NCBI RefSeq assembly: GCF_009733535.1 | Contig: NZ_SMMI01000023.1 | Coordinates: 1-51,304, forward strand | From: Sphingobacterium endophyticum | GTDB lineage: Bacteria; Bacteroidota; Bacteroidia; Sphingobacteriales; Sphingobacteriaceae | Reading direction: 5' to 3' | Length of the DNA stretch: 51,304 bases | Shown here: positions 41,483 to 50,600 of the stretch, in pieces | How positions within the stretch are numbered: the first letter of the stretch is position 1 | Layout: every line of letters starts with the position of its first letter | Translations under genes and position numbers: made by a program | The notes under the pieces: generated by a model | Databases searched by the model: none | What the model was told of the DNA's origin: nothing | The model's input: only the letters and a program-made list of their open reading frames with translations

Positions 41483-43372
41483 ATGCAAGAAGAGAAAGGT
41501 ACGATTTCAATTCACACCGAGAATATCTTCCCGGTAATTAAGAAGTTCTTATACTCAGACAACGAAATATTTTTACGTGAGTTAGTGTCAAATGCAGTAG
41601 ATGCTTCTCAAAAAATAAAAAGATTAGCCTCTCTAGGTCAATACAATGGTGAAGTTGGCGACCTAACCATTCAAGTGAAGGTAGATGAGTCTGCAAAAAT
41701 GATAACTATCTCTGACAATGGTATCGGAATGACAGCGGATGAAATCAAGAAATACATCAATCAAATCGCTTTTTCAGGTGCAACCGAATTTATGGAGAAA
41801 TTCAAGGAAGCTAACGATGCCAATGAGATTATTGGACGTTTCGGTCTTGGATTTTACTCTGCATTCATGGTGGCTGACCAAGTCGAAATTGACTCCCTGT
41901 CATATCAAGAAGGAGCTGAACCTGCACATTGGGTATGTGATGGCTCTACTACTTATGAAATATCCTCCGGACAACGTACAACCCGTGGTACGGATGTAAT
42001 CCTTCATATTAATGAAGAATCATTGGAATTCTTACAAAAAAATAGAATCCAGCAAATCCTGAATAAATACTGTAAATTCTTACCTGTTCCTATTCAATTT
42101 GGAACAAAATCAGAGTCTGAACCGGATGGCGAAGATGAAGAAGGCAAGCCGAAGTATAAAACTGTTGAAGTTCCTAATATCATCAACAATACGCACCCGG
42201 CCTGGACTAAATCCCCATCAGAGCTTACAGATGAAGATTACTTAAAATTCTACCACGAATTATATCCTCATTCAATGGATGAACCATTATTCTGGATTCA
42301 TTTAAATGTGGATTATCCATTTAATTTAACCGGTATTCTCTATTTCCCTAAAATCAAAAATGAATTAGAGATCCAAAGAAATAAAATTCAACTCTATTCT
42401 CGTCAGGTATTTATTACGGATGAGGTTAAAGATATCGTTCCTGAATTCCTTATGCTATTGCAGGGAGTTATCGATTCTCCAGATATCCCTTTGAATGTTT
42501 CAAGGTCTTTCTTGCAGGCTGATAGTAATGTGAAGAAAATCAATAATTACATCACGAAGAAAGTAGCTGATAAATTGAATGAAATCTTTAAGGCAGACCG
42601 TAAAGGATTTGAAGAAAAATGGCCAGACATTAGTTTGTTCATCAAATATGGTATGTTAAGCGATGAAAAATTTGCGGAAAAAGCAAATGATTTCTGTCTT
42701 CTTCAAAACGTAAATAAGGAGTATTACACCTTCAAGGAATATTACGAAAAGGTGAAGGATATCCAAGTTGATAAAGATGGTAACATCATTTACATATATA
42801 CGCAGGATAAGTCCCAACAAGATGGATATATTGCAGCTGCATTGGCAAAAGGCTACGATGTCTTAAACTTTGATGGTCCTTTGGATACTCACTTTGCAGG
42901 CTATCTAGAGCAGCATGGAGGTGAAAAAATCCAGTTGAAACGCGTTGATGCTGATGTTATCGATAAGTTGATTGCTAAAGATGAAAAAATAGAGCAAACA
43001 TTAACGGAGGATGAAAGCAAAAAAGCATCTGAGCTGTTTGAAAAAGCAATCTCACGTCCTGATATGAAAGTAGAGGTTGATGCTTTGAATGCAAATGATC
43101 TTCCTGTTTCTGTAACTATCGATGAATTTATGCGTCGTATGAAAGATATGGCAAAAACTGGAGGCGGTATGGGATTTTATGGAACTCTGCCAGATAATTA
43201 TAAGGTAACTGTAAACGGTAACCATCCTTTGGTAAAACGAATCCTTGAATCTTCGGAAGAAGATGGCGAAAAACTTGCTAAGCAAGCATTTGATTTAGCT
43301 CTATTATCACGTGGATTACTTACTGGTGCTGAATTAACAGCATTTGTAAAAAGAAGCGTAGATCTTATTTAA
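41483..43372 (+). CDS. htpG: Hsp90-family molecular chaperone HtpG
   Basis: A 629-residue cytosolic ATP-dependent chaperone. The GHKL ATPase domain has ELVSNAVDASQK, ISDNGIGMTADE and GRFGLGFYSAFMVAD near the N-terminus. The middle domain has YPFNLTGILYFPKI and the catalytic-loop arginine in IPLNVSRSFLQAD, and there is a C-terminal dimerisation domain. I use ATG 41483; the frame opens at TTG 41441, but the 14 extra residues are unlike the family and the ATG follows an AT-rich leader. A strong terminator lies 27 bp after the stop. Confidence 0.96.
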   Translation: MQEEKGTISIHTENIFPVIKKFLYSDNEIFLRELVSNAVDASQKIKRLASLGQYNGEVGDLTIQVKVDESAKMITISDNGIGMTADEIKKYINQIAFSGATEFMEKFKEANDANEIIGRFGLGFYSAFMVADQVEIDSLSYQEGAEPAHWVCDGSTTYEISSGQRTTRGTDVILHINEESLEFLQKNRIQQILNKYCKFLPVPIQFGTKSESEPDGEDEEGKPKYKTVEVPNIINNTHPAWTKSPSELTDEDYLKFYHELYPHSMDEPLFWIHLNVDYPFNLTGILYFPKIKNELEIQRNKIQLYSRQVFITDEVKDIVPEFLMLLQGVIDSPDIPLNVSRSFLQADSNVKKINNYITKKVADKLNEIFKADRKGFEEKWPDISLFIKYGMLSDEKFAEKANDFCLLQNVNKEYYTFKEYYEKVKDIQVDKDGNIIYIYTQDKSQQDGYIAAALAKGYDVLNFDGPLDTHFAGYLEQHGGEKIQLKRVDADVIDKLIAKDEKIEQTLTEDESKKASELFEKAISRPDMKVEVDALNANDLPVSVTIDEFMRRMKDMAKTGGGMGFYGTLPDNYKVTVNGNHPLVKRILESSEEDGEKLAKQAFDLALLSRGLLTGAELTAFVKRSVDLI

Positions 43373-43399
43373 TACATTATCAAATATCATATATCGGAA

Positions 43400-43428
43400 A
43401 AGAGTTGCGAGAGCAACTCTTTTTTTTT
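43400..43428 (+). terminator. Terminator of htpG
   Basis: AAGAGTTGC and GCAACTCTT pair (43400-43408, 43413-43421) around GAGA, followed by a run of T to 43428. Confidence 0.9.
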
Positions 43429-43467
43429 CCTGCTCAATTGAAATAACACGGGTTTTGGCCAAGTTTC

Positions 43468-43606
43468 AGTCGTGTTTTAGTCGTGAATAATCCGCACCTT
43501 GGTTGGACATTGTCCACAGCTCGTCCGCTCACAAGCGGACGAGCTCCGGATGAGTTTTGGACAAGGTGTGGACGAGACACGAGCAAAACACGAGCAAAAC
43601 ACGACT
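43468..43606. repeat. 139-bp nested palindromic element
   Basis: The outer arms AGTCGTGTTTTAGTCGTG (43468-43485) and CACGAGCAAAACACGACT (43589-43606) are complementary at 16 of 18 positions. The inner arms CACCTTG (43495-43501) and CAAGGTG (43562-43568) are perfect. The core AGCTCGTCCGCT / AGCGGACGAGCT (43518-43529, 43534-43545) is a perfect 12-bp stem with a CACA loop. The right arm also holds tandem copies of ACACGAGCAAA. It is more GC-rich than its surroundings and has no coding frame. This fits a REP/BIME or MITE-like repeat. The rest of 43373-43731 shows only the terminators. Confidence 0.75.
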
Positions 43607-43726
43607 AAATATCAATCCCTCTTTTAGGAAAAATCAATACCTAAATTAGGAATGAAACTTTGTCATTTATGATTGGGAAATTTTCTAGGAATAGGGCAGG
43701 GAATGTAATTTTAGGAGAAAAAAAAA

Positions 43727-43745
43727 GGGACTTAATTAAGTCCCA
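43727..43745 (-). terminator. Short hairpin terminator of the 43732 gene
   Basis: GGGACTTAATTAAGTCCC is a near-perfect palindrome overlapping the end of the gene that stops at 43732. On the minus strand it is followed by a T-run (A-run before 43728). Confidence 0.6.
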
Positions 43746-44361
43746 ATTGTTTATCATCCATGTATTTTAACATTTTCTTGAGTTCCGGATCGTCAAAATA
43801 TGCTAAGCTTGAACTTGCAATTTTTCGAGCCATTCTGAACTCTTTCTTTTCCAATTGATCGGATGCAAGATTCACCGCCATGGAAATAAGATCTTTATTA
43901 TCTTTCAAGCCAAGACCTTGGTTTTTTGCAAGTTCTTCTATAACTAAATCATGGTAGGCCAAAGATTTCTCTATATTCTTTTCTTGAAAACTTAAGAATG
44001 CCAATTGGTTTGCATTAATAGTATAAACTTTACGTACTTCCTTGTCGTCTTTTAGGAAGGGAAATTTTTCAGTCCATGCATCGATACTATCCAATGAGCT
44101 TTGTAAATTGTTTTTATCTGAAACTAAGCTGATCAAAGACGCCGAAATCATCGTTTGTACTTCCTTATCATTATTATTTTCATGATAACATGAAGTTAAT
44201 AAGGGCAAGGCTTGGTTTACATTCTTGTTGACTGCTAATTTGATTGCTTTTTCTTTATTCTCCTTGTAGGAAATTGAGTCTGACTCTTGCGCTAACACGC
44301 TACTCGATACGCTTAATGCTATTATTACGGCAGATATTTTTAAATACATATGTTTAATCAT
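43732..44361 (-). CDS. Hypothetical exported helical protein
   Basis: A 209-residue protein from ATG 44361 (a second ATG four codons later is equally possible). The N-terminal signal peptide (YLKISAVIIALSVSSSVLAQ) is clear. The mature part is helical, with TPR-like spacing: AIKLAVNKNVNQALPLLTSCYHENN, LAFLSFQEKNIEKSLAYHDLVIEEL and KKEFRMARKIASSSLAYFDDPELKKML. I infer a periplasmic TPR-like protein, but the repeat match is weak. The longer frame to 44430 adds residues that would mask the signal peptide. It is isolated. Confidence 0.7.
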   Translation of the reverse strand: MIKHMYLKISAVIIALSVSSSVLAQESDSISYKENKEKAIKLAVNKNVNQALPLLTSCYHENNNDKEVQTMISASLISLVSDKNNLQSSLDSIDAWTEKFPFLKDDKEVRKVYTINANQLAFLSFQEKNIEKSLAYHDLVIEELAKNQGLGLKDNKDLISMAVNLASDQLEKKEFRMARKIASSSLAYFDDPELKKMLKYMDDKQLGLN

Positions 44362-44614
44362 AGAAACAAAACTATAGGATTTGCAAGTGTTTTTATAACT
44401 CTTAACTTTTCTTAACATGTCAATCTGCATTGAAATTCAATAAACCGCAATTTAAGGGGCTCAATTGTAACAAAAATATAGTGAAAACAAGTTTAAAGTC
44501 CTTTTGAAGACTTGAAAAGCAGTTTTAGTCGAAGGTAAGGCCTGCAGATATTGTTCTACTGGCATTATGAATTAGGAAGATGAATGATTGAAAAAAAGAT
44601 TGGCCTTTCAGAAA

Positions 44615-44863
44615 TTAGATGATGTTTTTTCGGAATTCAAATTCTTCTTTAATTTCATTCATGGATTTGATATTTAAGATTAAGATAGGGAACGATATAA
44701 TTGAACATAGCCAAAGGAACATATGATCAGTTATCATCCCAAGTGAAATGGAGGTAACCCAATAAAGACTTAATGCTATTACATGAATGAGTATTATGGT
44801 CTTCAACCTGCTCAGCTTTTTTACCAAAACAGCTTCGCTTAATTCTTGAAACTTTGTGGTCAT
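44615..44863 (-). CDS. Small two-helix membrane protein
   Basis: An 82-residue protein with a charged N-terminus (TTKFQELSEAVLVKKLSRLK) and two hydrophobic helices (about 23-43 and 48-66). A charged tail (KSMNEIKEEFEFRKN) follows, so both ends are probably cytoplasmic. No family is recognised. It lies upstream of and on the same strand as the 44361 gene, but about 250 bp away. The composition suits a real gene; the function is unknown. Confidence 0.6.
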   Translation of the reverse strand: MTTKFQELSEAVLVKKLSRLKTIILIHVIALSLYWVTSISLGMITDHMFLWLCSIISFPILILNIKSMNEIKEEFEFRKNII

Positions 44864-45027
44864 GCTATTAACGTATCTATTTGATTATTATATAAATATA
44901 ATAAACGTTTAACTGCGATTTTTTAGACATTCAAAAGTTAATAGAAACTTAATGTTATGGAAATAATTGGAAAGAAACCATTCGTTTTTAGTATATTAAG
45001 CCAATAACAAAATATAATCTCCTAAAC

Positions 45028-46008
45028 ATGAAAATTTTTATAAATAAACTTATTCCAGAAATTGGGATGCAAATACTCGCACGTCCAGACATTGACTTAT
45101 TAATGCCTGAGAATCCTGAGATTTCATATGAAGAATGGATTTCTTATTGCCAGCAATGCGATGCTATATTAAATATTGGAGCATACAAAATCGATGCAAA
45201 GTTTTTTGATCTCTGTCCGTCTGTAAAAGCTGTATCCTTGTTTTCCGTTGGATATGATCAAGTGGATTTAGAGGAGGCAACAAAACGCGGAATTCCGGTT
45301 TCAAATACGCCTGATGTGCTAAGTAAAGCAACGTCAGATATTTCGTTTATGTTGATGTTGATGACCTCCAGATTAGCTTCATTCAATACAAATCAAGTTA
45401 GAATCGGTGTTCGCTTTAAATATTTTAATCCAATTGCAAATTTGGGACAGGAACTATATGGGAAGACATTGGGCATATTCGGTTTAGGAAGGATTGGGTA
45501 TGAGATGGCGATCAAATGCCAAGCGGCATACCAAATGCCAGTAATTTATCACAACCGAAACCGCAATATGGAATTGGAGGAAAAATTAGGGGCTCGGTAT
45601 GTCAGTTTTGAAGAATTATTAAATCAATCTGACGTTCTGTCTATACATGCGAACTATTCACCGGAATATCATGGTTATTTTAATGCCTCTGTATTTAATC
45701 AGATGAAGCCGAATGCGATTTTGCTGAATACGGCTAGGGGTGGTTTTGTTAATGAAATCGATTTAGATTCAGCCTTAAATGCTGGGAAACTATGGGGTGC
45801 AGGATTGGATGTCACTGATCCAGAACCTATGTTGCCCGACAATCCTCTTCTAAAGCATGAACGAGTTTGTGTATTGCCGCACATTGGTTCAGCCACAATT
45901 GAGGCGAGGTCAGGAATGGCAAGAATTGCTGCTGAGAATATCGTAGCATTTATAGAAGGAAAACCATTGAATACCTGCCTAAATCCAGAAGTATATACTA
46001 ATGAATAG
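45028..46008 (+). CDS. D-2-hydroxyacid dehydrogenase (glyoxylate/hydroxypyruvate reductase-like)
   Basis: A 326-residue NAD(P)-dependent dehydrogenase. The Rossmann motif GIFGLGRIGYEMA lies near residues 148-160. The three catalytic residues are present: Arg237 in LNTARGG, Glu266 in DPEP, and His285 in LPHIGSAT. The substrate-binding SVGYDQVDLEEATKRGI is of the GRHPR type. It probably interconverts hydroxypyruvate or glyoxylate with D-glycerate or glycolate. The downstream glycerate kinase gene overlaps it by 8 bp and would use the D-glycerate product. Confidence 0.9.
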   Translation: MKIFINKLIPEIGMQILARPDIDLLMPENPEISYEEWISYCQQCDAILNIGAYKIDAKFFDLCPSVKAVSLFSVGYDQVDLEEATKRGIPVSNTPDVLSKATSDISFMLMLMTSRLASFNTNQVRIGVRFKYFNPIANLGQELYGKTLGIFGLGRIGYEMAIKCQAAYQMPVIYHNRNRNMELEEKLGARYVSFEELLNQSDVLSIHANYSPEYHGYFNASVFNQMKPNAILLNTARGGFVNEIDLDSALNAGKLWGAGLDVTDPEPMLPDNPLLKHERVCVLPHIGSATIEARSGMARIAAENIVAFIEGKPLNTCLNPEVYTNE

Positions 46009-47149
46009 AATACTGATCGCCCCAAATAGTTTTAAAAATGCCTTAACGGCGGAAGAAGCATCTGAAGCGATTGCTTCTGGTCTAAGGAATTCGGGACTTC
46101 GGGCAGAACTTATTTCATTTCCTATTGCTGATGGAGGCGATCAAACCTCATCACTCTTAGTCAAGCATCTTAAAGGAAGCATGAAAAGGGCAGAAGTACA
46201 TGGAGCCTATTTGAAAAAGACAAGGGTATCTTATGGTGTAATCAATCAAGGGAAAACTGCGGTTATCGAAATAGCAGAAACTTCTGGTTTCAAATCGATA
46301 CAAAATCGTCTGAAGTCACCACTGAAATCAAGTAGCAAAGGATTGGGTCAGTTGATTTGCAAAAATATGGATGCTGGAATTCATGATTTTATCATTTGTT
46401 TGGGCGGATCTGTGACTGTGGATGGGGGAATAGGCATGTTACAGGAGTTAGGGCTGAAATTTATGGATTCAGATAACAAGGAATTCATAGCAATGCCTGA
46501 TTCTTTTGATCAGGTTGAATCAATGGACATTTCAGCATTGCAGAAAATAAGGTCCTTATGTTCGTTTACTGTCCTGTGTGATGTTGATAATAAACTATTG
46601 GGAAAAAAGGGGGCTTCACATGTGTTTGGTCCACAAAAAGGTGCCAATGAACTGGATGTGGACAAATTAGAAAGTTTTTTGAAGTTGTTTAATGCTCTAA
46701 CAAAAAAGTCGATAGGCAAGTCATTGAATAACGTTGTAGGAGGAGGAGCAGCAGGCGGATTAGGGGCAGCGTTTGATGTCTTTTTGAATGCCAAATTAAA
46801 ACCTGGAGCATCGACCTTCTGTGAGCTAAGCAACTTTGAGGATGAATTAAAACGTGCTGATTTACTGATAACTGGAGAAGGAAGTATTGACAGCCAATCT
46901 CTGAATGGAAAGGGTCCGGTTGAAGTTGCTCGATTAGCCCGAAAAAATAAAATACCTTGTATTGGATTAGCAGGAAAAATTCCCTTAACTATCAATTCTG
47001 AATTGCAGGAATTGTTCATGATGCTATTATCAATTGGGTCGAAGCCAGAAAAGTTGGAGGAGGCTATAGCAAATACGAAGGAAAATCTGAGAAGGACCGG
47101 TAAACAGGTAGGGAATTTATTAAATCAATTATGTTATGTTAAGAATTAG
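46001..47149 (+). CDS. Glycerate kinase (GlxK/GarK type)
   Basis: A 382-residue cytoplasmic kinase of the glycerate kinase I family. It starts with IAPNSFKNALTAEEASEAI, and has FPIADGGDQTSSLL, the glycine-rich LGGSVTVDGGIGMLQELG, GPQKGAN, GGGAAGGLGAAF, and LITGEGSIDSQSLNGKGPVEVA. The product would be 2-phosphoglycerate, feeding glycolysis. The length is normal (about 380). It overlaps the dehydrogenase by 8 bp upstream and the GH92 gene by 14 bp downstream, so the three genes are translationally coupled. Confidence 0.94.
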   Translation: MNRILIAPNSFKNALTAEEASEAIASGLRNSGLRAELISFPIADGGDQTSSLLVKHLKGSMKRAEVHGAYLKKTRVSYGVINQGKTAVIEIAETSGFKSIQNRLKSPLKSSSKGLGQLICKNMDAGIHDFIICLGGSVTVDGGIGMLQELGLKFMDSDNKEFIAMPDSFDQVESMDISALQKIRSLCSFTVLCDVDNKLLGKKGASHVFGPQKGANELDVDKLESFLKLFNALTKKSIGKSLNNVVGGGAAGGLGAAFDVFLNAKLKPGASTFCELSNFEDELKRADLLITGEGSIDSQSLNGKGPVEVARLARKNKIPCIGLAGKIPLTINSELQELFMMLLSIGSKPEKLEEAIANTKENLRRTGKQVGNLLNQLCYVKN

Positions 47150-49433
47150 AACAGCCTCCATTATATTATTTACAGCAGTTACTTTCCAATTATCAGCTCA
47201 GTCTGGAAATGATCTCAGCAAATATGTCAATCCATTTATTGGAGCAAGTACCAATACAGCAACTTCATATCATGGACTTGGAAAAACGTTTCCTGGAGCG
47301 ACTACCCCATTTGGTATGACGCAGGTAAGCCCTAATACCATAACTGGAGGGGATAATGGTCCTGGATATAGTGATGAGCATAAAACTATTGAAGGCTTTG
47401 CTTTTACCCAGATGAGCGGGATAGGATGGTATGGAGATCTTGGGAATTTTTTGGTGATGCCGACGACAGGAAAGCTGTTGGTGGTAGCTGGTAAGGAAGG
47501 TTCGGATGAAATTGAAGGTTATCGATCTACCTACGATAAAAGTTCGGAAAAAGCTGAAGCAGGATATTACTCGGTTTTTTTGGATCGATACCGGATAAAA
47601 ACCGAAGCAACAGCATCGCCATATGGAGGAATGCTCCGTTTTACATTTCCGAAGAGTGATACTTCAAGAATTCAGATTGATTTAGCAAGAAGAGTTGGTG
47701 GTACCTCCACAAGACAATCTGTTCAAGTTGTAAATGATCATACCATTCGAGGATGGATCAAATGTGACTCCACTGGAGGAGGCTGGGGAAATGGTGATGG
47801 ACATCCCGATTATACTGTGTTTTTTTATGCAGAATTTAGCAAGCCTCTCAAGGATTTTGGATTTTGGGCGGTTGAAATTCCAAAAGATCAAGGGAGGAAA
47901 AACCAAGATGTTGCCAGTTTGCCATACCAGAGATTGATAGAACAGGCAAAGATTATTAAGGGAGCTTATGAAGTAGAGGCCGACCATGTTGGATTTTTCT
48001 CTGAGTTTCCTACGGAGGAACAGGAGGAGGTACTTTTGAAAGTAGGGATATCATTCACAGACTTAAAGGGGGCTGAGAATAATTTCAATGCTGATGTGAA
48101 AGGAAGAGGATTTGACGATATGCGAATGGCTGCGAAAGATGCTTGGGAGAAACAACTGAACAAAATTTTGGTAAAGGGAGGAACGGAAGATGAGAAGACA
48201 ATTTTCTATACTTCACTTTATCATACCATGATTGATCCGAGAAGCATAACAGATGTAGATGGACGTTATCCGCGACCAAATGGCAAAGTTTACGAGGCAG
48301 GTAACTTTACAAAAAGGACAATTTTTAGTGGTTGGGATGTCTTTAGGAGCCAATTTCCTTTGCAAACGATTATCAATCCGAAGCTTGTCAATGACGAAAT
48401 CAATTCCTTGATCACTTTGGCAAAGCAGAGTAATAAAAACTATCTGGAACGTTGGGAGTTCTTCAACGCATATAGTGGCTGCATGATTGGAAATCCAGCC
48501 TTGTCTATTATTGCAGATGCTTATGCAAAAGGGATTCGGGATTATGATAAGGATGAAGCATTGGACCTCATGATTAAAACTTCTGAAAAGTTTGGGAATG
48601 GTGAGCTAGGCTATGTTCCTATGGAAAATGGATACAGTATTTCAGAAACATTGGAATTTGCATACACCGATTGGTGTATTGCTCAAATGGCAAAAAGTTT
48701 AGGAAAAAAAGAGATTTTTGAGAAGTATATGTTGCGAGGACAATATTATCAGAACATTTATGACAAGGAAAAGAATTGGTTTCGGCCAAGGAAAAAGGAT
48801 GGTTCTTGGCAGGAATGGCCAGAGGAAGGCCGTTTAAAGGAATGGTATGGTAGTATTGAAGCCAATTCATATCAACAGGGTTGGTTTGTGCCACATGATG
48901 TAGATGGGATGGTAAAATTAATGGGGGGAAGGGAAAAAGTGTTGAAGGACCTTCAGGAATTTTTTGAAAAGACTCCTCAAGACTTTTTATGGAATATTTA
49001 TTATAACCACGCAAATGAACCTGTTCATCATGTTCCTTTTTTATTTAATAAACTAGGAGCGCCAGAACTAACTCAGAAATGGACCCGATATATTTGTGAA
49101 CATGCTTACAAAAATGAAGTTGAAGGATTGACTGGAAATGAAGATGTCGGCCAAATGTCAGCATGGTATGTACTTGCGGCAGCCGGAATTCATCCGCTAG
49201 CTCCTGGGGATCCTGTTTATGAAATCACCAGTCCAGTATTTGAGGAGGTCACCTTCAATCTCGAAAATGGAAAGAAGTTCAGTATTATCGCCAATAATAA
49301 TTCGAAAGAAAACATCTACATACAGTCAGCAACCTTAAATGGAAAAACATATACTTTACGACAGTTAAAACATGAAGATTTAATTAAAGGAGGTGTGTTA
49401 AAATTAGAAATGGCATCAAGTATTAAGAATTAG
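47136..49433 (+). CDS. GH92-family alpha-mannosidase
   Basis: A 765-residue exported exo-alpha-mannosidase of glycoside hydrolase family 92. The signal peptide is residues 1-21 (ending FQLSAQ). The N-terminal domain contains YVNPFIGASTNTATSYHG and GKTFPGATTPFGMTQVSPNT. The helical catalytic domain contains GGNxDxVGQMSAWY-type residues (GNEDVGQMSAWYVLAAAGIHP), GCMIGNPALSII, and FLFNKLGAPELTQKW. GH92 enzymes are calcium-dependent and act on N-glycans or yeast mannan. No SusC/SusD pair is nearby. It is the last gene of the glycerate operon, an unusual partner. Confidence 0.94.
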   Translation: MLRIRTASIILFTAVTFQLSAQSGNDLSKYVNPFIGASTNTATSYHGLGKTFPGATTPFGMTQVSPNTITGGDNGPGYSDEHKTIEGFAFTQMSGIGWYGDLGNFLVMPTTGKLLVVAGKEGSDEIEGYRSTYDKSSEKAEAGYYSVFLDRYRIKTEATASPYGGMLRFTFPKSDTSRIQIDLARRVGGTSTRQSVQVVNDHTIRGWIKCDSTGGGWGNGDGHPDYTVFFYAEFSKPLKDFGFWAVEIPKDQGRKNQDVASLPYQRLIEQAKIIKGAYEVEADHVGFFSEFPTEEQEEVLLKVGISFTDLKGAENNFNADVKGRGFDDMRMAAKDAWEKQLNKILVKGGTEDEKTIFYTSLYHTMIDPRSITDVDGRYPRPNGKVYEAGNFTKRTIFSGWDVFRSQFPLQTIINPKLVNDEINSLITLAKQSNKNYLERWEFFNAYSGCMIGNPALSIIADAYAKGIRDYDKDEALDLMIKTSEKFGNGELGYVPMENGYSISETLEFAYTDWCIAQMAKSLGKKEIFEKYMLRGQYYQNIYDKEKNWFRPRKKDGSWQEWPEEGRLKEWYGSIEANSYQQGWFVPHDVDGMVKLMGGREKVLKDLQEFFEKTPQDFLWNIYYNHANEPVHHVPFLFNKLGAPELTQKWTRYICEHAYKNEVEGLTGNEDVGQMSAWYVLAAAGIHPLAPGDPVYEITSPVFEEVTFNLENGKKFSIIANNNSKENIYIQSATLNGKTYTLRQLKHEDLIKGGVLKLEMASSIKN

Positions 49434-49651
49434 AAAATTTTTAAGTCCATAAGCCAGATTAATTGCTCGTGATTTCTTTAATTGAAATGCAGGCGGTAAT
49501 TTGAAATTGACTGTTAACTTATTAGTAATTAGATAGATAAAAATTAGAAAAAATGCCAAGCTAGGAATTTCTTCCTTATTTTAGATAGCTATTTTACATT
49601 ATATAAAATAAATTAATAGTTAACTTAGTTCCTAGTAAACACTAACTTATT

Positions 49652-49933
49652 ATGAATTCGATTCCTCAATTAAGTAAGGTTGTTTTAGCAAAGGCTAGGG
49701 CAAAGGGATATGATTTGCCGGACAATAGTCATTATGCAGTTCAGGAATGGCTATTTATAGAGCATCATATTTTTGTATATGTGACACCGACCAAGAGTTT
49801 TTTTGGTGGATTTGAGTGGAGGTATACGATCAATGATTTTGGTCGGCCTTATGATGTGCCATCAGGTATGGTATATTTTGATATACAAAAACCACTTTTG
49901 ATTGGATTAAGCAAACTAATAGATCATATATAA
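49652..49933 (+). CDS. Hypothetical small protein, 93 residues
   Basis: A soluble protein with a helical start (PQLSKVVLAKARAKGYDLP) and a strand-rich, aromatic centre (EWLFIEHHIFVYVTPTKSFFGGFEWRYTINDFG). No signal peptide is visible. I recognise no family. A terminator hairpin at 50039-50062 follows. It is the first of three orphan small genes in a row on the plus strand, with normal local composition. It is likely real but unassigned. Confidence 0.6.
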   Translation: MNSIPQLSKVVLAKARAKGYDLPDNSHYAVQEWLFIEHHIFVYVTPTKSFFGGFEWRYTINDFGRPYDVPSGMVYFDIQKPLLIGLSKLIDHI

Positions 49934-50038
49934 AAATCACAAAGGATTAAAAAAGAACTTATTTCCTCTATGAACAGGAGAATAAAAATACATCGGGCCG
50001 ATGAAAGTGCCTAAACTGAAGTTAGAATGTTGCTATGT

Positions 50039-50067
50039 AGAGGTTACCCCAAGGTAGCCTCTTTTTG
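50039..50067 (+). terminator. Intrinsic terminator
   Basis: AGAGGTTACC (50039-50048) pairs with GGTAGCCTCT (50053-50062) with one T-G pair around CCAA, followed by TTTT. It ends the 49652 gene and overlaps the extreme start of the next frame, arguing for a later start there. Confidence 0.75.
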
Positions 50068-50094
50068 TTAGCGTACCTCAAGAATAAAGGACTT

Positions 50095-50331
50095 ATGTTA
50101 CATACTATTTATATCAATGCTGGAAAAAGAGCGAAATATATTGTAAGAAATAAAGGAAATGATTTTTATCTGATTTCATTGCTTGATAATTCCATGATTA
50201 GGATTTCAGGTCAAAACTTGTTTCAAGCCATTATGGAAAGTATGCTGAGGTTGGAAAATGTCGACCATAACTTAATAGAGCTTCGGGAATTTGACGATTG
50301 GCGAGAAGGGTTGAATTGGTTAATGGACTAA
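50095..50331 (+). CDS. Hypothetical small protein, 78 residues
   Basis: From ATG 50095 the product is MLHTIYINAGKRAKY and onward, with a strand-rich first half (YIVRNKGNDFYLISLLDN) and a helical second half (AIMESMLRLENVDHNLIEL). The frame opens at TTG 50065, but that lies in the preceding terminator, so the ATG is preferred. No family is recognised. It is followed after 35 bp by another small gene. Confidence 0.5.
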   Translation: MLHTIYINAGKRAKYIVRNKGNDFYLISLLDNSMIRISGQNLFQAIMESMLRLENVDHNLIELREFDDWREGLNWLMD

Positions 50332-50366
50332 AATAAAGCTAATAAAATAAACAAAGGAAAAATATA

Positions 50367-50600
50367 GTGATACAAACAGCTTTAAATATTTATGGAAGAT
50401 GTTATGTTATTATTTCGGAACAAATGGAGGGAGGGGTTTGTGTTTCAATATGGAAAACGGATAATAATTTTGAAATAATTAAGGAAATTGATCGTGGATT
50501 TATCAATAAAAATGAGATTAAATTTCATCAAGAACTTCGAAATCGAGCTATTAAAAAAGGACAATTTATTGAGAATTTTTCTTCAATATTGGATGATTGA
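50367..50600 (+). CDS. Hypothetical small protein, 77 residues (GTG start)
   Basis: A soluble protein with alternating strands (YGRCYVIISEQ, GGVCVSIWKTDNNFEIIKEIDRGF) and a basic helical tail (EIKFHQELRNRAIKKGQFIENFSSIL). The start GTG at 50367 follows AAAGGAAAAATATA. No family is recognised. A hairpin at 50623-50660 lies 23 bp after its stop and may terminate it. Confidence 0.5.
   Translation: MIQTALNIYGRCYVIISEQMEGGVCVSIWKTDNNFEIIKEIDRGFINKNEIKFHQELRNRAIKKGQFIENFSSILDD

Noticed and set aside
43481..43610. Possible CRISPR-like array from the repeated ACACGAGCAAA units
   Set aside because: The repeats are about 11 bp, contiguous and part of a palindrome. There are no unique spacers of constant length and no cas genes.
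46510..47019. 169-residue minus-strand frame within glycerate kinase
   Set aside because: It is antisense to a complete, well-conserved enzyme. The Pro/Ser-rich translation is a shadow.
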